This document shows, in pieces, positions 34,715-44,062 of a stretch of 64,000 bases of DNA. The stretch's first letter is position 1, and the number at the start of each line of letters is the position of its first letter. The stretch covers positions 62,001-126,000 of the forward strand of contig CAJODR010000004.1 of NCBI GenBank assembly GCA_905233275.1. The letters run 5' to 3'. The DNA is from an uncultured Bacteroidales bacterium (GTDB lineage: Bacteria; Bacteroidota; Bacteroidia; Bacteroidales; UBA932). A program made the position numbers and the translations under genes. Under the pieces are notes generated by a model. That model was not told the DNA's origin. It ran no database searches and saw only the letters and a list, made by a program, of their open reading frames with translations.

Positions 34715-35346
34715 ATATCTTCCTCCTCTATCATTATCTTGTTTTCCCCCTCCTTGCGTCCTGCCGGACGAATATCGTCCTCCAGAGCCTCCAGACTGTC
34801 CGCCATCTCACGGGACAGCGTGTCCAAAGGGGCGATATACACCCGCAGGGTATCGTAGCGAGAGCGGAATATCTGCTGCCACAGCAGGGTGTCAGGAGAG
34901 AACACTCCGAGAGAGTCAGCGGAGAGTACCGGACGGGCGAAACGCGGCTGCACGGCCGTAAAATGCTTGTCAACGCCATTCATCACCTCTCCGATCCACT
35001 TTTTCCACATGACATGCTCCTTGACGACATCGTAACGCTGGTGGAGCTGGTCCTCCGTCGCTTTGAGCATGCGCAGATACCTGTCAGGATCGCGGAGATA
35101 ATAGGCCATGCTCTGCGAGAAATCCTCCGCCGTATAGCCGTATTTGGCGTATATGGGCGCGTACACGAGGAGAGTATCTGTATCCCGGCGGTATTCGTCA
35201 TGAAACTCCAGCCACTGGTCCGTAAGGAGCATGTCGGCGTAAATCTTCGCCATGTCTTCACGGGATATGGTGGGCTTGTCCCTGTTGCACGCAAGTGCCA
35301 GCAGGAGAATCAGCGGGAGAAGGATATGACCTCGACGGAGTCGCAT
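34708..35346 (-). CDS. DUF4296 lipoprotein
   Basis: The 212-aa protein has a lipobox (ILLPLILLLALAC) and the DUF4296 core (ISREDMAKIYADMLLTDQWL, YAPIYAKYGYTAEDFSQSMAYYLRDP). The rest is charged and Asp/Ser-rich with a very acidic C-terminus. DUF4296 proteins are found only in Bacteroidota as far as I know, with unknown function, often next to pheT or ftsY. Its start overlaps the pheT stop (TGATG). Confidence 0.85.
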   Translation of the reverse strand: MRLRRGHILLPLILLLALACNRDKPTISREDMAKIYADMLLTDQWLEFHDEYRRDTDTLLVYAPIYAKYGYTAEDFSQSMAYYLRDPDRYLRMLKATEDQLHQRYDVVKEHVMWKKWIGEVMNGVDKHFTAVQPRFARPVLSADSLGVFSPDTLLWQQIFRSRYDTLRVYIAPLDTLSREMADSLEALEDDIRPAGRKEGENKIMIEEEDIW

Positions 35347-37790
35347 CAGCGGAGTTCGGCGCCAGCCTGGGTCTTGAATGCTTCGAGAATCTTGGCCATC
35401 AGCGATTCGACCGCGGCGTCGGTCAGGGTCTTCTCTTCGTCGCGGATGACGAAACTGAGGGCGTACTGCTTCTTGCCGGCAGGGATCTTGTCCCCGCGGT
35501 AGACATCGAAGAGGGAGACGCTCCGGAGCAGCCTCTTACCATTGCGGAAGGCAATCTTGCGAAGGTCTTCGTAGGATACGCTCTCGTCGAGAAGGAGGGC
35601 CAGGTCGCGCCTGACTTCCGGGTACTTCGGGAGCTCTGTGAAGTTGAAGCGGTCACGCTTGATGAGGTCGAACAGCACCGGCCACGAAATCTCAGCTGCA
35701 AAAACCTGCTGCTTGATGCCAAATCGCTTAGCGAGAGCCGGCTTTACGGTGCCGAATGTCACCAGAACGCGGTTTTCCCTGCCGGGAACGCTGTAGGTCA
35801 GTCCTTCGGAGAATATATCCGCGGGCGCCGCGCCGATAAACAGCTGGGCCGGATCGATGCGGTAGCGGCGGAGGAGATGCTCGACTTCGCCCTTGAGGGT
35901 GAAGAAGCTGCTCTTCTGCACGGGAGCGCGCCAGGATTTGTCGGGCGTGCCGCTGAGGAAGAGTGCGAAGCAGGGATGCTCCTCGTAGCCCTCGAGGCGG
36001 GTGCCGTCCTTCTCGGGAAGCCTCTGATACACAGAGCCATACTCGAATGTCTTGACGAATGTAACCTGGCGGTTGAGATTGTAAGCAATCACTTCGAGGC
36101 CGCTGAGGATGAGGGTCTGCCTCATCACTCCGAGGTCGGAACTGAGCGGGTTGACAATGCGGACGCAGCGCTCTGCCGGGAAGGTTTCGAGGTCGCGGTA
36201 GTATTCTTCCTTGGTCAGCGAATTGTTCATCGTCTCGACGAATCCGCGGGAAGCCAGCAGGTTGGAAATGCTGTTGCGAGTGGCTTCGGGCTCCGGTGCA
36301 GATGTGGGAGTCACGGACATGCGGACCGTGCCGGGGAGTTCGATATTGTTGTAGCCGTAGATGCGGAGGATCTCTTCGACGACGTCGCATTCGCGGTAAA
36401 CGTCAATCATGTAGGTCGGAGCGGCGACGAGGGCACCTCCGGGACGTCTTTCGACGAATTCGTAATTGAGGGCCTCCAGAATGCGCTCTATCGTGTCGTG
36501 GCCGATCTTCTTGCCGACGAAGGCTTCGATGCGGTCGTAATCGAGGTCGATCCTCTTGCGGTCGATCTTGACGGGATAGCTCTCGCGGACTGCTCCGGTG
36601 ACATGGCCTCCGGCGATCTCCGTGATCAGGAGAGTGGCGCGCTTGGCACCGTAGAGGGCGGCTTCGGGATCGGCGCCCCTTTCGAAGCGGAAGGATGCGT
36701 CGGTCGAGAGCTGCTGGCTCTTGGCGGTCTTGCGGATGGATGCGGGATTGAAATATGCTCCCTCGATGAATACGCGGGTGGTGGCTTCGGTCACGCCGCT
36801 GTCTTCGCCGCCGAATACGCCTGCGATGCACATGGGACCGATGGTATCGGCGATCACGACATCTGTGGAGGCGAGTTTCCTTTCGACACCGTCGAGGGTT
36901 TTGATGATCTCGCCGTCTGCGGCCTTGCGGACAACGACCTTGCCGCCGCGCACCTTGTCGGCGTCAAAGGTATGGAGGGGCTGGCCGAGTTCCATCAGTA
37001 TAAAGTTGGAGATGTCGACTACGCTGTTGATCGGGCGGAGGCCGACGGAGAGCAGACGCTCCTGGAGCCACTGCGGTGAAGGACCGACTTTAACGCCCTC
37101 TACAGTAATGCCTGTATAACGCGGAGCACCCTCTGTATCAAGTACTTCTATCGGCATCGACTCTCCCTTGCCTTCGGCGAATGCCTCCACGGAAGGAAGG
37201 CTCAACGCGCAGGGCAGGTCGCGGCTCTTGAGATATGCGTAAAGATCGCGGGCGACACCGATGTGGGAGGCCGCGTCGACGCGGTTGGCGGTGATTTCGT
37301 ATTCGATTACCGACTCATCCTTTAGGTTCAGGTATTCCTTGGCGGGGGTGCCGATGACGGCGTCCTCGGGAAGGACCATGATGCCGGCGTGGTCGGTGCC
37401 GATGCCGAGTTCGTCCTCGGCGCAGATCATGCCGAAGGATTCGACTCCGCGGATCTTGGATTTCTTGATCTTGAAGTCGCCCGGGAGAACAGTGCCGATG
37501 CGTGCGAATAGCACTTTCTGCCCGGCGGCGACATTGGGGGCGCCGCAGACTACCGTGACAGGCTCCGGTGAGCCGTCATCCACGGTCGTAATGTGGAGAT
37601 GGTCGGAATCGGGATGGGGAATGCAGGTCAGGACTTTGGCCACTACGACGCCTTGAAGTCCGCCGGGGATTGCCTCGGTCGTTTCGACGCTGTCGACCTC
37701 TATGCCGATGGAGGTCATCGCTTCCGCCACCTGGTCCGGTGTGAGGTCACACTGGAGGTAGTCTTTGAGCCAACTGTAAGAAAGTTTCAT
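35346..37790 (-). CDS. pheT: Phenylalanine--tRNA ligase beta subunit
   Basis: The 814-aa protein has the full bacterial domain order: an N-terminal tRNA-binding EMAP-like domain (VVVAKVLTCIPHPDSDHLHI, VCGAPNVAAGQKVLFARIGT), the B3/B4 editing domain (MELGQPLHTFDADKV), a B5 domain, a catalytic-like core, and the C-terminal ferredoxin-fold anticodon-binding domain (LPKYPEVRRDLALLLDE). It pairs with PheS, which is not in this window. It follows ftsY by 6 nt and overlaps DUF4296. Confidence 0.97.
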   Translation of the reverse strand: MKLSYSWLKDYLQCDLTPDQVAEAMTSIGIEVDSVETTEAIPGGLQGVVVAKVLTCIPHPDSDHLHITTVDDGSPEPVTVVCGAPNVAAGQKVLFARIGTVLPGDFKIKKSKIRGVESFGMICAEDELGIGTDHAGIMVLPEDAVIGTPAKEYLNLKDESVIEYEITANRVDAASHIGVARDLYAYLKSRDLPCALSLPSVEAFAEGKGESMPIEVLDTEGAPRYTGITVEGVKVGPSPQWLQERLLSVGLRPINSVVDISNFILMELGQPLHTFDADKVRGGKVVVRKAADGEIIKTLDGVERKLASTDVVIADTIGPMCIAGVFGGEDSGVTEATTRVFIEGAYFNPASIRKTAKSQQLSTDASFRFERGADPEAALYGAKRATLLITEIAGGHVTGAVRESYPVKIDRKRIDLDYDRIEAFVGKKIGHDTIERILEALNYEFVERRPGGALVAAPTYMIDVYRECDVVEEILRIYGYNNIELPGTVRMSVTPTSAPEPEATRNSISNLLASRGFVETMNNSLTKEEYYRDLETFPAERCVRIVNPLSSDLGVMRQTLILSGLEVIAYNLNRQVTFVKTFEYGSVYQRLPEKDGTRLEGYEEHPCFALFLSGTPDKSWRAPVQKSSFFTLKGEVEHLLRRYRIDPAQLFIGAAPADIFSEGLTYSVPGRENRVLVTFGTVKPALAKRFGIKQQVFAAEISWPVLFDLIKRDRFNFTELPKYPEVRRDLALLLDESVSYEDLRKIAFRNGKRLLRSVSLFDVYRGDKIPAGKKQYALSFVIRDEEKTLTDAAVESLMAKILEAFKTQAGAELR

Positions 37791-37796
37791 ATCTCG

Positions 37797-38729
37797 TTAT
37801 TTATCAATATCTTCCTTTGAAAAGAGGGAGGATGCGAATTCGCTCCTCGAGAACTGTTTGAGGTCGTCTATCCCCTCCCCTATGCCGATGAACTTGACGG
37901 GGATGCGGAACTGGTCCACGATGCCGACGACCACGCCGCCCTTTGCCGAGCCGTCGAGCTTGGTAATGGCGAGCGAGGTAACGTCCGTGGCCTTGGAGAA
38001 CTCCGTGGCCTGATGGAACGCATTCTGGCCGGTGGATCCGTCGAGGACAAGCAGCACGTCATGAGGACCGTCGGGGACGACCTTGCGGATGACGTTGCGG
38101 ATCTTGGTGAGCTCGTTCATGAGGTCGATGCGGTTGTGGAGACGGCCGGCAGTGTCGATGAGGACGACGTCTGCGCCTCGTGCCACGGCAGATTTGACCG
38201 CATCATACGCAACGGATGCCGGATCGGCTCCCATGCCCTGCTTTACGATATCCACGCCTGCCCTTTCGGCCCAGATAGTGAGCTGTTCAACTGCCGCTGC
38301 GCGGAATGTATCCGCGGCACCGACGACGACCTTTTTGCCTTCGGCGGCAAGGCGGGCTGCGAGCTTGCCGATGGTGGTAGTCTTGCCGACGCCGTTGACG
38401 CCCACTACCAGCACTACGTATGGCTTTTTGCTGAAGTCGAAGGGCTCGACCGTATCCTCGGCCTCCCCTACCTTCAGAAGCTTGGAAATCTCATCCCGGA
38501 GCATGTCGAGGAGCTCGTCCATCGACATGTACTTGTCGCGGTCGACCCTCTCTTCCAGATTGTCGATGATCTTGAGCGTGGTGTCCACGCCCATGTCGGA
38601 GGCGATGAGGGCTTCTTCGATGGCGTCGAGGACGTCATCACTCACCCTGGAACGGCCCACAACGGCCCTGGAAAGGCGCTGGAAGAAGTTTTTGTTGGTC
38701 TTTTCGACCCCTTTGGAAAAGAGTCCCAT
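37797..38729 (-). CDS. ftsY: Signal recognition particle receptor FtsY
   Basis: The 310-aa SRP GTPase has an N domain (SDDVLDAIEEALIASDMGVDTTLKI) and a G domain with GVNGVGKTTTIGKLA (P-loop), DTFRAAAVEQL, DTAGRLHN, TKLDGSAKGGVV and FIGIGEGIDDL. It docks SRP-ribosome complexes at the membrane. The acidic A domain of the E. coli protein is missing, as is usual in Bacteroidota. It lies downstream of rpmB-rpmG-DUF4295, the usual Bacteroidota order, but behind a terminator and its own -7 element. Confidence 0.96.
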   Translation of the reverse strand: MGLFSKGVEKTNKNFFQRLSRAVVGRSRVSDDVLDAIEEALIASDMGVDTTLKIIDNLEERVDRDKYMSMDELLDMLRDEISKLLKVGEAEDTVEPFDFSKKPYVVLVVGVNGVGKTTTIGKLAARLAAEGKKVVVGAADTFRAAAVEQLTIWAERAGVDIVKQGMGADPASVAYDAVKSAVARGADVVLIDTAGRLHNRIDLMNELTKIRNVIRKVVPDGPHDVLLVLDGSTGQNAFHQATEFSKATDVTSLAITKLDGSAKGGVVVGIVDQFRIPVKFIGIGEGIDDLKQFSRSEFASSLFSKEDIDK

Positions 38730-38748
38730 AACTTATAGGTTTATCATG

Positions 38749-38756
38749 CAAATATA
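38749..38756 (-). promoter_or_regulatory. -7 element of ftsY
   Basis: TATATTTG on the minus strand, 19 nt before the ftsY ATG and 12 nt after the DUF4295 terminator. Confidence 0.55.
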
Positions 38757-38768
38757 CTAAAAATATAC

Positions 38769-38797
38769 AAAAAAGACACGGCAAAAAGCCGTGTCCT
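38769..38797 (-). terminator. Terminator between DUF4295 and ftsY
   Basis: On the minus strand GACACGGC-TTTTT-GCCGTGTC is a perfect 8-bp hairpin followed by TTTTTTG, a strong intrinsic terminator at the end of the thrS-to-DUF4295 run of genes. Confidence 0.88.
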
Positions 38798-38819
38798 CTT
38801 TCTTTCAATGGGGAGAATC

Positions 38820-38978
38820 TTACTTCTTCTGGAAGAATTCCTTCTCCTTTCCTTCCTCGACGAGCTGCTCCGTGAAGATGTAAGCGCCGGTCTTGGGGGA
38901 TTTGTCCATGCGGATGACCTTGACCATGTGCTTTGCACCGGCCTTGGCGTCGAAGGTTGCAACTGCTTTCTTTGCCAT
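38820..38978 (-). CDS. DUF4295 small basic protein
   Basis: Too short for the ORF track. The ATG at 38978 opens a 52-aa protein MAKKAVATFDAKAGAKHMVK ... TGAYIFTEQLVEEGKEKEFFQKK. This is the DUF4295 family, a small Bacteroidota protein encoded directly after rpmB and rpmG. That position and its Lys-rich ends suggest a ribosome-associated role, which is an inference. It starts 13 nt after the rpmG stop and is followed by a strong terminator. Confidence 0.9.
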   Translation of the reverse strand: MAKKAVATFDAKAGAKHMVKVIRMDKSPKTGAYIFTEQLVEEGKEKEFFQKK

Positions 38979-38991
38979 AACCTAAGAGTCT

Positions 38992-39180
38992 TTATTTGAT
39001 TTCACGATGGAGCGTAACTTTCTTGAGGTAAGGATTGTATTTCATCCTTTCAAGACGCTCGGGAGTATTCTTCTTGTTCTTGGTGGTAATGTAACGGGAG
39101 ATGCCCGGTACACCGCTAGCCTTCTGCTCGGTGCACTCCAGGATGACCTGCACCCTGTTTCCTTTTGCTTTCTTTGCCAT
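38992..39180 (-). CDS. rpmG: 50S ribosomal protein L33
   Basis: The 62-aa protein [19 protein letters not shown] ... [37 protein letters not shown] matches L33 along its whole length. It has the C- form: the zinc-binding Cys pairs are absent, with a single Cys in LECTEQ. It lies between rpmB and DUF4295. Confidence 0.97.
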   Translation of the reverse strand: MAKKAKGNRVQVILECTEQKASGVPGISRYITTKNKKNTPERLERMKYNPYLKKVTLHREIK

Positions 39181-39192
39181 AATCGTTAAGCT

Positions 39193-39435
39193 TTAAACAA
39201 GGTTTACATATCCTTTGGCCTGGGCCTCTTTGAGGACGGCGTCGAGGCCGTTCTTTTCAATGTTGCGCATACCTTTGGCGGTGACGCGGAGAGTGATCCA
39301 CCTCTGCTCGGCCTCTGACCAGAAACGTTTGGTCTTGAGGTTGAGATCGAAGGTGCGTTTGGTGCGGAGCTTGGAGTGGGCGACGTTGTTGCCTACCATC
39401 CTTTTCCTGCCGGTTACTTGACAAACCTTTGACAT
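39193..39435 (-). CDS. rpmB: 50S ribosomal protein L28
   Basis: The 80-aa protein [21 protein letters not shown] ... [40 protein letters not shown] is a full-length L28. It starts 37 nt after the lepB stop and may share the upstream thrS-lepB transcript. Followed by rpmG 12 nt later. Confidence 0.97.
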   Translation of the reverse strand: MSKVCQVTGRKRMVGNNVAHSKLRTKRTFDLNLKTKRFWSEAEQRWITLRVTAKGMRNIEKNGLDAVLKEAQAKGYVNLV

Positions 39436-39472
39436 ATCTTTATCGTTTTAATTATTAACTTGTTCGGGGCTT

Positions 39473-40744
39473 CTAGAGGAATCTGAAGAAACGGTTCCAC
39501 CTGATGCCGCCTTCCGGTTTTGTGGAGAGCCAGATGACGAAGGGCGTACCGACCACGTGGTCTTCGGGTACGAACCCCCAGTATCTCGAATCGAGGGACT
39601 GGTCACGGTTGTCTCCCATCATGAAATAATAGTCCTGCTTGATCGTGTAAGTCGTGCCGACGGTAGCCTTGCCTTTCTCGTACACCTCGATGAGGCGCTT
39701 GTAGATCGGAAGGTTTTCCGCTGTGAGCGTGACCTTGTCGCCCTTCTTGGGGATCCTCATGGGGCCGAAGAAATCCCGCGTCCACGTCGAATCGGCGGAG
39801 AACCAGGGGAATATCGGTTCGGTGAGGGGGTCCAGGAAGTGCGAAATGTCGCGTACTGAGCGTTCCCTGAGGAGCTTTGCCTTTTCGGCATCGGTGAGGA
39901 TCTGGAAATCCTTGTACTCCTTGACCTCTCCTGTAGCGCGGTCGCGTCCTTCACGGGTCACCGTGTAGATGAACTGCGCGTACTCGGGGAAATCCTGGGC
40001 CTGACCGTTCACTATGACCCTGCCGTCCCTGACTTCAAGCACGTCTCCGGCCACAGCCACGCAGCGCTTGACGTAGTGGTCTTCCTTGTCCACGGGGCGG
40101 ACCACCATGGGTCCGTATTTCCGCTGGACGGCCTCGCGGCCTTCTGCCCTGACGGCGGTGTAGTAGTCATTGTACCTGTCGAGAGGCAGGCCCTTCATGA
40201 CCGTGTCGCCGAGGGGGAAGTTGAACACCACTATATCACCACGGCGGACCTCCCTGAAGCCTTTCATCCTGCGGTAATCGTTCTGGATGAGGGTCGAATA
40301 GGATTCCTTTCCGAAGATGGTGTTGTGCGTGAACGGAATGGTCAGCGGAGTGCCCGGGACACGGGGTCCGTAGGTCAGTTTGCTGACGAACAGGTGGTCG
40401 CCCGTCATCAGCGTCCGCTCCATGGAAGACGAAGGGATCTTGAAGGCCTGGAAGAAGAACATGTTGAGGAACGTGACGACGATGACGGCGAAGATGATGG
40501 CATCGAGCCAGTCAAGCCACACGTTGTGCTTTTCTCCTTCCTTGTAGGTTTTCTTCCAGAACGCCCATTTGACTTTCTTCGTGATGAAGATGTCGAATAC
40601 TATGGCAAGTCCGAGAAGGAACCACCAGTTGCCCAGCCAGATCACCCAGAGAAGGTACAGGATGCCCCAGAATGCGAAGCGCGTCCACCTGCTGCGGCAG
40701 AACGTCCCGACCTTTTCCTTCACTATCTTCCAGCTGACTTCCAC
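39473..40744 (-). CDS. lepB: Signal peptidase I
   Basis: The 423-aa inner-membrane protease has two or three N-terminal helices and a large periplasmic domain. The catalytic Ser lies in IPSSSMERTL (Ser107) and the general-base Lys in YVKRCVAVAGD (Lys226). The C-terminal box MMGDNRDQSLDSRYWGFVPEDHVVG is complete. It is longer than E. coli LepB because of an insert between the Ser and Lys boxes and another before the last box, as is usual in Bacteroidota. It appears to start at GTG (40744), since no Met lies between there and the active site. It is 14 nt downstream of rplT. Confidence 0.94.
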   Translation of the reverse strand: MEVSWKIVKEKVGTFCRSRWTRFAFWGILYLLWVIWLGNWWFLLGLAIVFDIFITKKVKWAFWKKTYKEGEKHNVWLDWLDAIIFAVIVVTFLNMFFFQAFKIPSSSMERTLMTGDHLFVSKLTYGPRVPGTPLTIPFTHNTIFGKESYSTLIQNDYRRMKGFREVRRGDIVVFNFPLGDTVMKGLPLDRYNDYYTAVRAEGREAVQRKYGPMVVRPVDKEDHYVKRCVAVAGDVLEVRDGRVIVNGQAQDFPEYAQFIYTVTREGRDRATGEVKEYKDFQILTDAEKAKLLRERSVRDISHFLDPLTEPIFPWFSADSTWTRDFFGPMRIPKKGDKVTLTAENLPIYKRLIEVYEKGKATVGTTYTIKQDYYFMMGDNRDQSLDSRYWGFVPEDHVVGTPFVIWLSTKPEGGIRWNRFFRFL

Positions 40745-40758
40745 AATGTTTCAAATAA

Positions 40759-41103
40759 CTATTTTACGGATTCAACAATTGCGCGGAATGCTTCCGGATT
40801 GTTCATCGCGAGGTCTGCAAGCACTTTGCGGTTGAGGCCGATGTTCTGCTTTGCGAGACGTCCCATAAACTGGGAGTAGCTGAGGCCGTACTGACGGGAA
40901 GCGGCGTTGATACGCTGGATCCAAAGTGCACGGAACTCTCTCTTTTTGGCCCTGCGGTCACGATAGGCGTAGGTGAGGCCCTTTTCGTAGGTGTTTTTCG
41001 CAACCGTCCAAACATTCTTCCTGGAAAGGAAGTTGCCGCGGGTTTTCTTGAGGATCTTCTTGCGGCGCGCCCTTGAGGCGACTGAGTTGACTGATCTTGG
41101 CAT
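40759..41103 (-). CDS. rplT: 50S ribosomal protein L20
   Basis: The 114-aa protein [23 protein letters not shown] ... [37 protein letters not shown] is a complete L20. It lies in the classic infC-rpmI-rplT cluster, where L20 represses the operon translationally in other bacteria. A 75-nt gap separates it from rpmI. Confidence 0.97.
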   Translation of the reverse strand: MPRSVNSVASRARRKKILKKTRGNFLSRKNVWTVAKNTYEKGLTYAYRDRRAKKREFRALWIQRINAASRQYGLSYSQFMGRLAKQNIGLNRKVLADLAMNNPEAFRAIVESVK

Positions 41104-41109
41104 AAAATT

Positions 41110-41169
41110 TTACATTTTGGAGGCAGTGGCCTTCATGGAGGCTCTTCTTACTGCGTTCCAGTTAAACAT
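41110..41169 (-). other. Possible 19-aa ORF between rpmI and rplT
   Basis: The ATG at 41169 opens MFNWNAVRRASMKATASKM followed by TAA, filling most of the rpmI-rplT gap. Composition is basic. It may be chance, a leader peptide or a regulatory RNA segment; there is no family evidence. Confidence 0.25.
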
Positions 41170-41178
41170 TAGGTTACT

Positions 41179-41373
41179 CTAGATGACCAGCATTTCCTTT
41201 ACTCTCTTGACATCGACCTTCTCAATGAGGGCGAAGTGGTCAAGATTTCTTTTCTGTTTCTTGGTCTTCTTGGTGAGGATGTGGCTGTGGTAAGCGTGTT
41301 TCCTCTTGATCTTTCCCGATCCGGTAAGCGTGAAGCGCTTTTTGGCACCGGAGTTGGTTTTAAGCTTTGCCAT
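41179..41373 (-). CDS. rpmI: 50S ribosomal protein L35
   Basis: The ATG at 41373 gives a 64-aa protein ([44 protein letters not shown]) that is a full L35. The track's upstream 24 residues lie in the infC-rpmI gap. It is 49 nt after infC. Confidence 0.96.
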   Translation of the reverse strand: MAKLKTNSGAKKRFTLTGSGKIKRKHAYHSHILTKKTKKQKRNLDHFALIEKVDVKRVKEMLVI

Positions 41374-41422
41374 TGTTAAACAGTTTGACGTTAATAAATA
41401 TAATTCATCTGCATACCGCAGA

Positions 41423-42010
41423 TTACTTCTTCTTAAGCGGAGCAAGCATCATGGTCATCCTCTTGCCTTCGAGTACAGGCATGTTCTCGGCCCTGCCGCA
41501 GTCCTCGAGCTCGACTGCGAAGCGGAGGAGCTGCTTCTCTCCCTGCTCCGCAAACTGGATGGACCTTCCGCGGAAGAATATCGAGGCCTTGACCTTCGAT
41601 CCCTCTCCGAGGAATTCGCGTGCGTGCTTGAGCTTGAACTGGAAATCGTGCTCGTCGGTGTTGGGACCGAAGCGGATCTCCTTGATCACCACCTTGGCGG
41701 CGTTGGCCTTCATTTCCTTGGCCTTTTTGCGCTGCTGGTAGAGGTACTTCTGGTAGTCGAGGACTTTGCACACCGGGGGATCCGCCTTGGCGCTGATTTC
41801 GACGAGGTCGAGCTCTGCTTCCTGGGCTATTGCGAGTGCTTTGGCCAGCGGATAGATTCCCTGTTCGGGAATGTTTTCGCCGACAAGACGGACCTGGGGA
41901 GCGGTTATCTCCCTGTTGATCCTGAGCTCATTCTCATCTTTTTGTTGCTGCTGAGGAACCTGGCGGTTCTTCTGCGGGCGGGGACCCGAAGGTCTCGGTT
42001 TGTAAGGCAT
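41423..42010 (-). CDS. infC: Translation initiation factor IF-3
   Basis: The 195-aa protein has a Gln/Pro-rich N-terminal tail, then the IF3-N domain ([45 protein letters not shown]) and the IF3-C domain ([30 protein letters not shown]). It uses ATG rather than the rare AUU that autoregulates infC in E. coli. It lies 39 nt after thrS in the thrS-infC-rpmI-rplT cluster. Confidence 0.97.
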   Translation of the reverse strand: MPYKPRPSGPRPQKNRQVPQQQQKDENELRINREITAPQVRLVGENIPEQGIYPLAKALAIAQEAELDLVEISAKADPPVCKVLDYQKYLYQQRKKAKEMKANAAKVVIKEIRFGPNTDEHDFQFKLKHAREFLGEGSKVKASIFFRGRSIQFAEQGEKQLLRFAVELEDCGRAENMPVLEGKRMTMMLAPLKKK

Positions 42011-42049
42011 GCTTGTTAAGTTCTCCTTTTATTAATTAATGTATATACT

Positions 42050-44011
42050 TTATCCGGCGAGTTCCTTGCCGATCTCAGCCTTGACGAATGACGCAAGACC
42101 TTCGACGGACATGGAGCCCTCGTCGACCGCGTTGTAACGGACCGAAACGGTGCCTTCGGCTACTTCTTTCTCGCCCACAATGGCGATCAGAGGGACTCTC
42201 TGCAGGGAAACTTCCCTGATTCTCTTGCCTAAGGTTTCGTTGCGGTCGTCAACGGAGCTGCGAATTTCGCAATTATTCAGCAAATTACAAACTTTTTTTG
42301 CATAATCTGCATATTTTTCGCTCACCGGCAGCACTTTGACCTGGTCCGGATGGAGCCAGAGGGGCAGGTGGCCGGCCGTGTGCTCGAGGAGCACGGCGAC
42401 AAAACGTTCGAGCGATCCGAACGGGGCGCGGTGGATCATGACAGGCCTCTGGCGGGAGCCGTCGCTGTCAATATATTCGAGTTGGAAGCGCTCCGGGAGG
42501 TTGTAGTCCACCTGGATGGTGCCGAGCTGCCAGCTGCGGCCGATGGCGTCCTTGACCATGAAGTCAAGCTTGGGACCGTAGAAAGCAGCCTCGCCGGTCT
42601 CGATGACGAATGGGAGGCCTTTCTTCTTGGCGGCGTCGATGATGCCCTGCTCGGCCTTGTTCCAGTTTTCGTCAGTGCCGATGTACTTGGAGGGATTCTT
42701 GGGATCGCGGAGGGAGACCTGGGCGGTGTATTTCTCGAAGTGCAGGGTCTTGAAGACGTAGAGGATGAGATCGATGACCTTCTCGAATTCCTCCTGAAGC
42801 TGGTCCTGGCGGCAGAACAGGTGGGCGTCGTCCTGCGTAAAGCTGCGGACGCGGGTAAGTCCGTGGAGTTCACCGGACTGCTCGTAGCGGTAGACGGTGC
42901 CGAATTCTGCGAAGCGGAGGGGAAGGTCCCTGTAGGAACGCGGCGAGCTGCGGAAAATCTCGCAGTGGTGAGGGCAGTTCATGGGTTTGAGGAGGTATTC
43001 CTCGCCTTCCTGGGGAGTGTGGATCGGCTGGAACGAGTCCTTGCCGTATTTTGCGTAGTGGCCTGAAGTCACGTAGAGCTCCTTGCCGCCGATGTGAGGG
43101 GTTACGACCGGGAGATAGCCCTGCTCAGCCTGTTTCTTGCGGAGGAAGGTCTCGAGGGTATAGCGGAGTGCCGCACCCTTCGGGAGCCACAGGGGCAGTC
43201 CCGCGCCGACTCTCGGGGAGAAGGTGAAAAGCTCCATCTCCTTGCCGATCTTGCGGTGGTCGCGCTTCTTGGCCTCTTCGAGAACGACGAGATATTCGTC
43301 CAGGAGGGACTTCTTGGGGAAGGTGATACCGTAGATACGGGTGAGCTGGTTGCGGGTCTGGTCGCCCCTCCAGTAAGCACCGGCGATGGCGGTAAGCTTG
43401 ACGGCCTTGATGACCTCGGTGTTGCGGAGGTGAGGTCCGCGGCAGAGATCGGTGAATGCACCGTTGGTGTAATACGTGATGGTGCCGTCTTCAAGCTCGG
43501 AGATGAGTTCGCACTTGTACTGGTCGCCTTTTTCGGTGAAGTACTTGAGGGCGTCGGCCTTGGAGACGTCCTTGCGGACGAATTCCTGTTTCTCGCGGGC
43601 GAGCTCGGTCATTTTCTTCTCCACCGCGGCGAGGTCGGCGTCGGTGAATGTCTTGCCGCCGAAGTCGACGTCATAGTAGAAGCCGTTTTCGACTGCGGGG
43701 CCAATACCGAACTTGATACCGGGATAGAGGGCCTCGAGTGCCTCTGCCATAAGGTGGGATGAAGAATGCCAGAACACTTTCTTGGCCTCGTCGTCCTCCC
43801 ATTTGAGGAGACGTATACGGACATCCTCCCCTATCGGGCGCATGAGATCGTATGTCGTCCCCTTGGCGTCTTCGCCATCGGAGGCGGTACGTACGTTTAC
43901 CGCGAGGACATCTGCCGCGAGCCTCGGGCTGATGGACATGGCGATGTCGTAGCCGGTGACTCCCTTTTCATACTGTCTGACGCTGCCGTCAGGGAAAGTG
44001 ATGTTAATCAT
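42050..44011 (-). CDS. thrS: Threonine--tRNA ligase
   Basis: I start at the ATG at 44011 ([20 protein letters not shown]), since the track's first 16 residues lie in the promoter. The 653-aa class II enzyme shows a TGS domain, the editing domain with [12 protein letters not shown] (HxxxH) and [17 protein letters not shown], the catalytic domain ([55 protein letters not shown]), and a C-terminal anticodon-binding domain. It begins the translation operon behind its own -7 element. Confidence 0.97.
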   Translation of the reverse strand: MINITFPDGSVRQYEKGVTGYDIAMSISPRLAADVLAVNVRTASDGEDAKGTTYDLMRPIGEDVRIRLLKWEDDEAKKVFWHSSSHLMAEALEALYPGIKFGIGPAVENGFYYDVDFGGKTFTDADLAAVEKKMTELAREKQEFVRKDVSKADALKYFTEKGDQYKCELISELEDGTITYYTNGAFTDLCRGPHLRNTEVIKAVKLTAIAGAYWRGDQTRNQLTRIYGITFPKKSLLDEYLVVLEEAKKRDHRKIGKEMELFTFSPRVGAGLPLWLPKGAALRYTLETFLRKKQAEQGYLPVVTPHIGGKELYVTSGHYAKYGKDSFQPIHTPQEGEEYLLKPMNCPHHCEIFRSSPRSYRDLPLRFAEFGTVYRYEQSGELHGLTRVRSFTQDDAHLFCRQDQLQEEFEKVIDLILYVFKTLHFEKYTAQVSLRDPKNPSKYIGTDENWNKAEQGIIDAAKKKGLPFVIETGEAAFYGPKLDFMVKDAIGRSWQLGTIQVDYNLPERFQLEYIDSDGSRQRPVMIHRAPFGSLERFVAVLLEHTAGHLPLWLHPDQVKVLPVSEKYADYAKKVCNLLNNCEIRSSVDDRNETLGKRIREVSLQRVPLIAIVGEKEVAEGTVSVRYNAVDEGSMSVEGLASFVKAEIGKELAG

Positions 44012-44036
44012 AATGACTTGTTTTTGATATAGCCTG

Positions 44037-44044
44037 CAAATATA
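44037..44044 (-). promoter_or_regulatory. -7 element of thrS
   Basis: TATATTTG on the minus strand, 25 nt before the chosen thrS ATG; this supports the shorter start. Confidence 0.55.
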
Positions 44045-44062
44045 CGAAAAAATCCGCAATTA

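Noticed and set aside
35295-37079. 594-aa plus-strand ORF
   Set aside because: Antisense to pheT, rich in Ala/Gly/Glu/Asp/Val, no recognisable domain.
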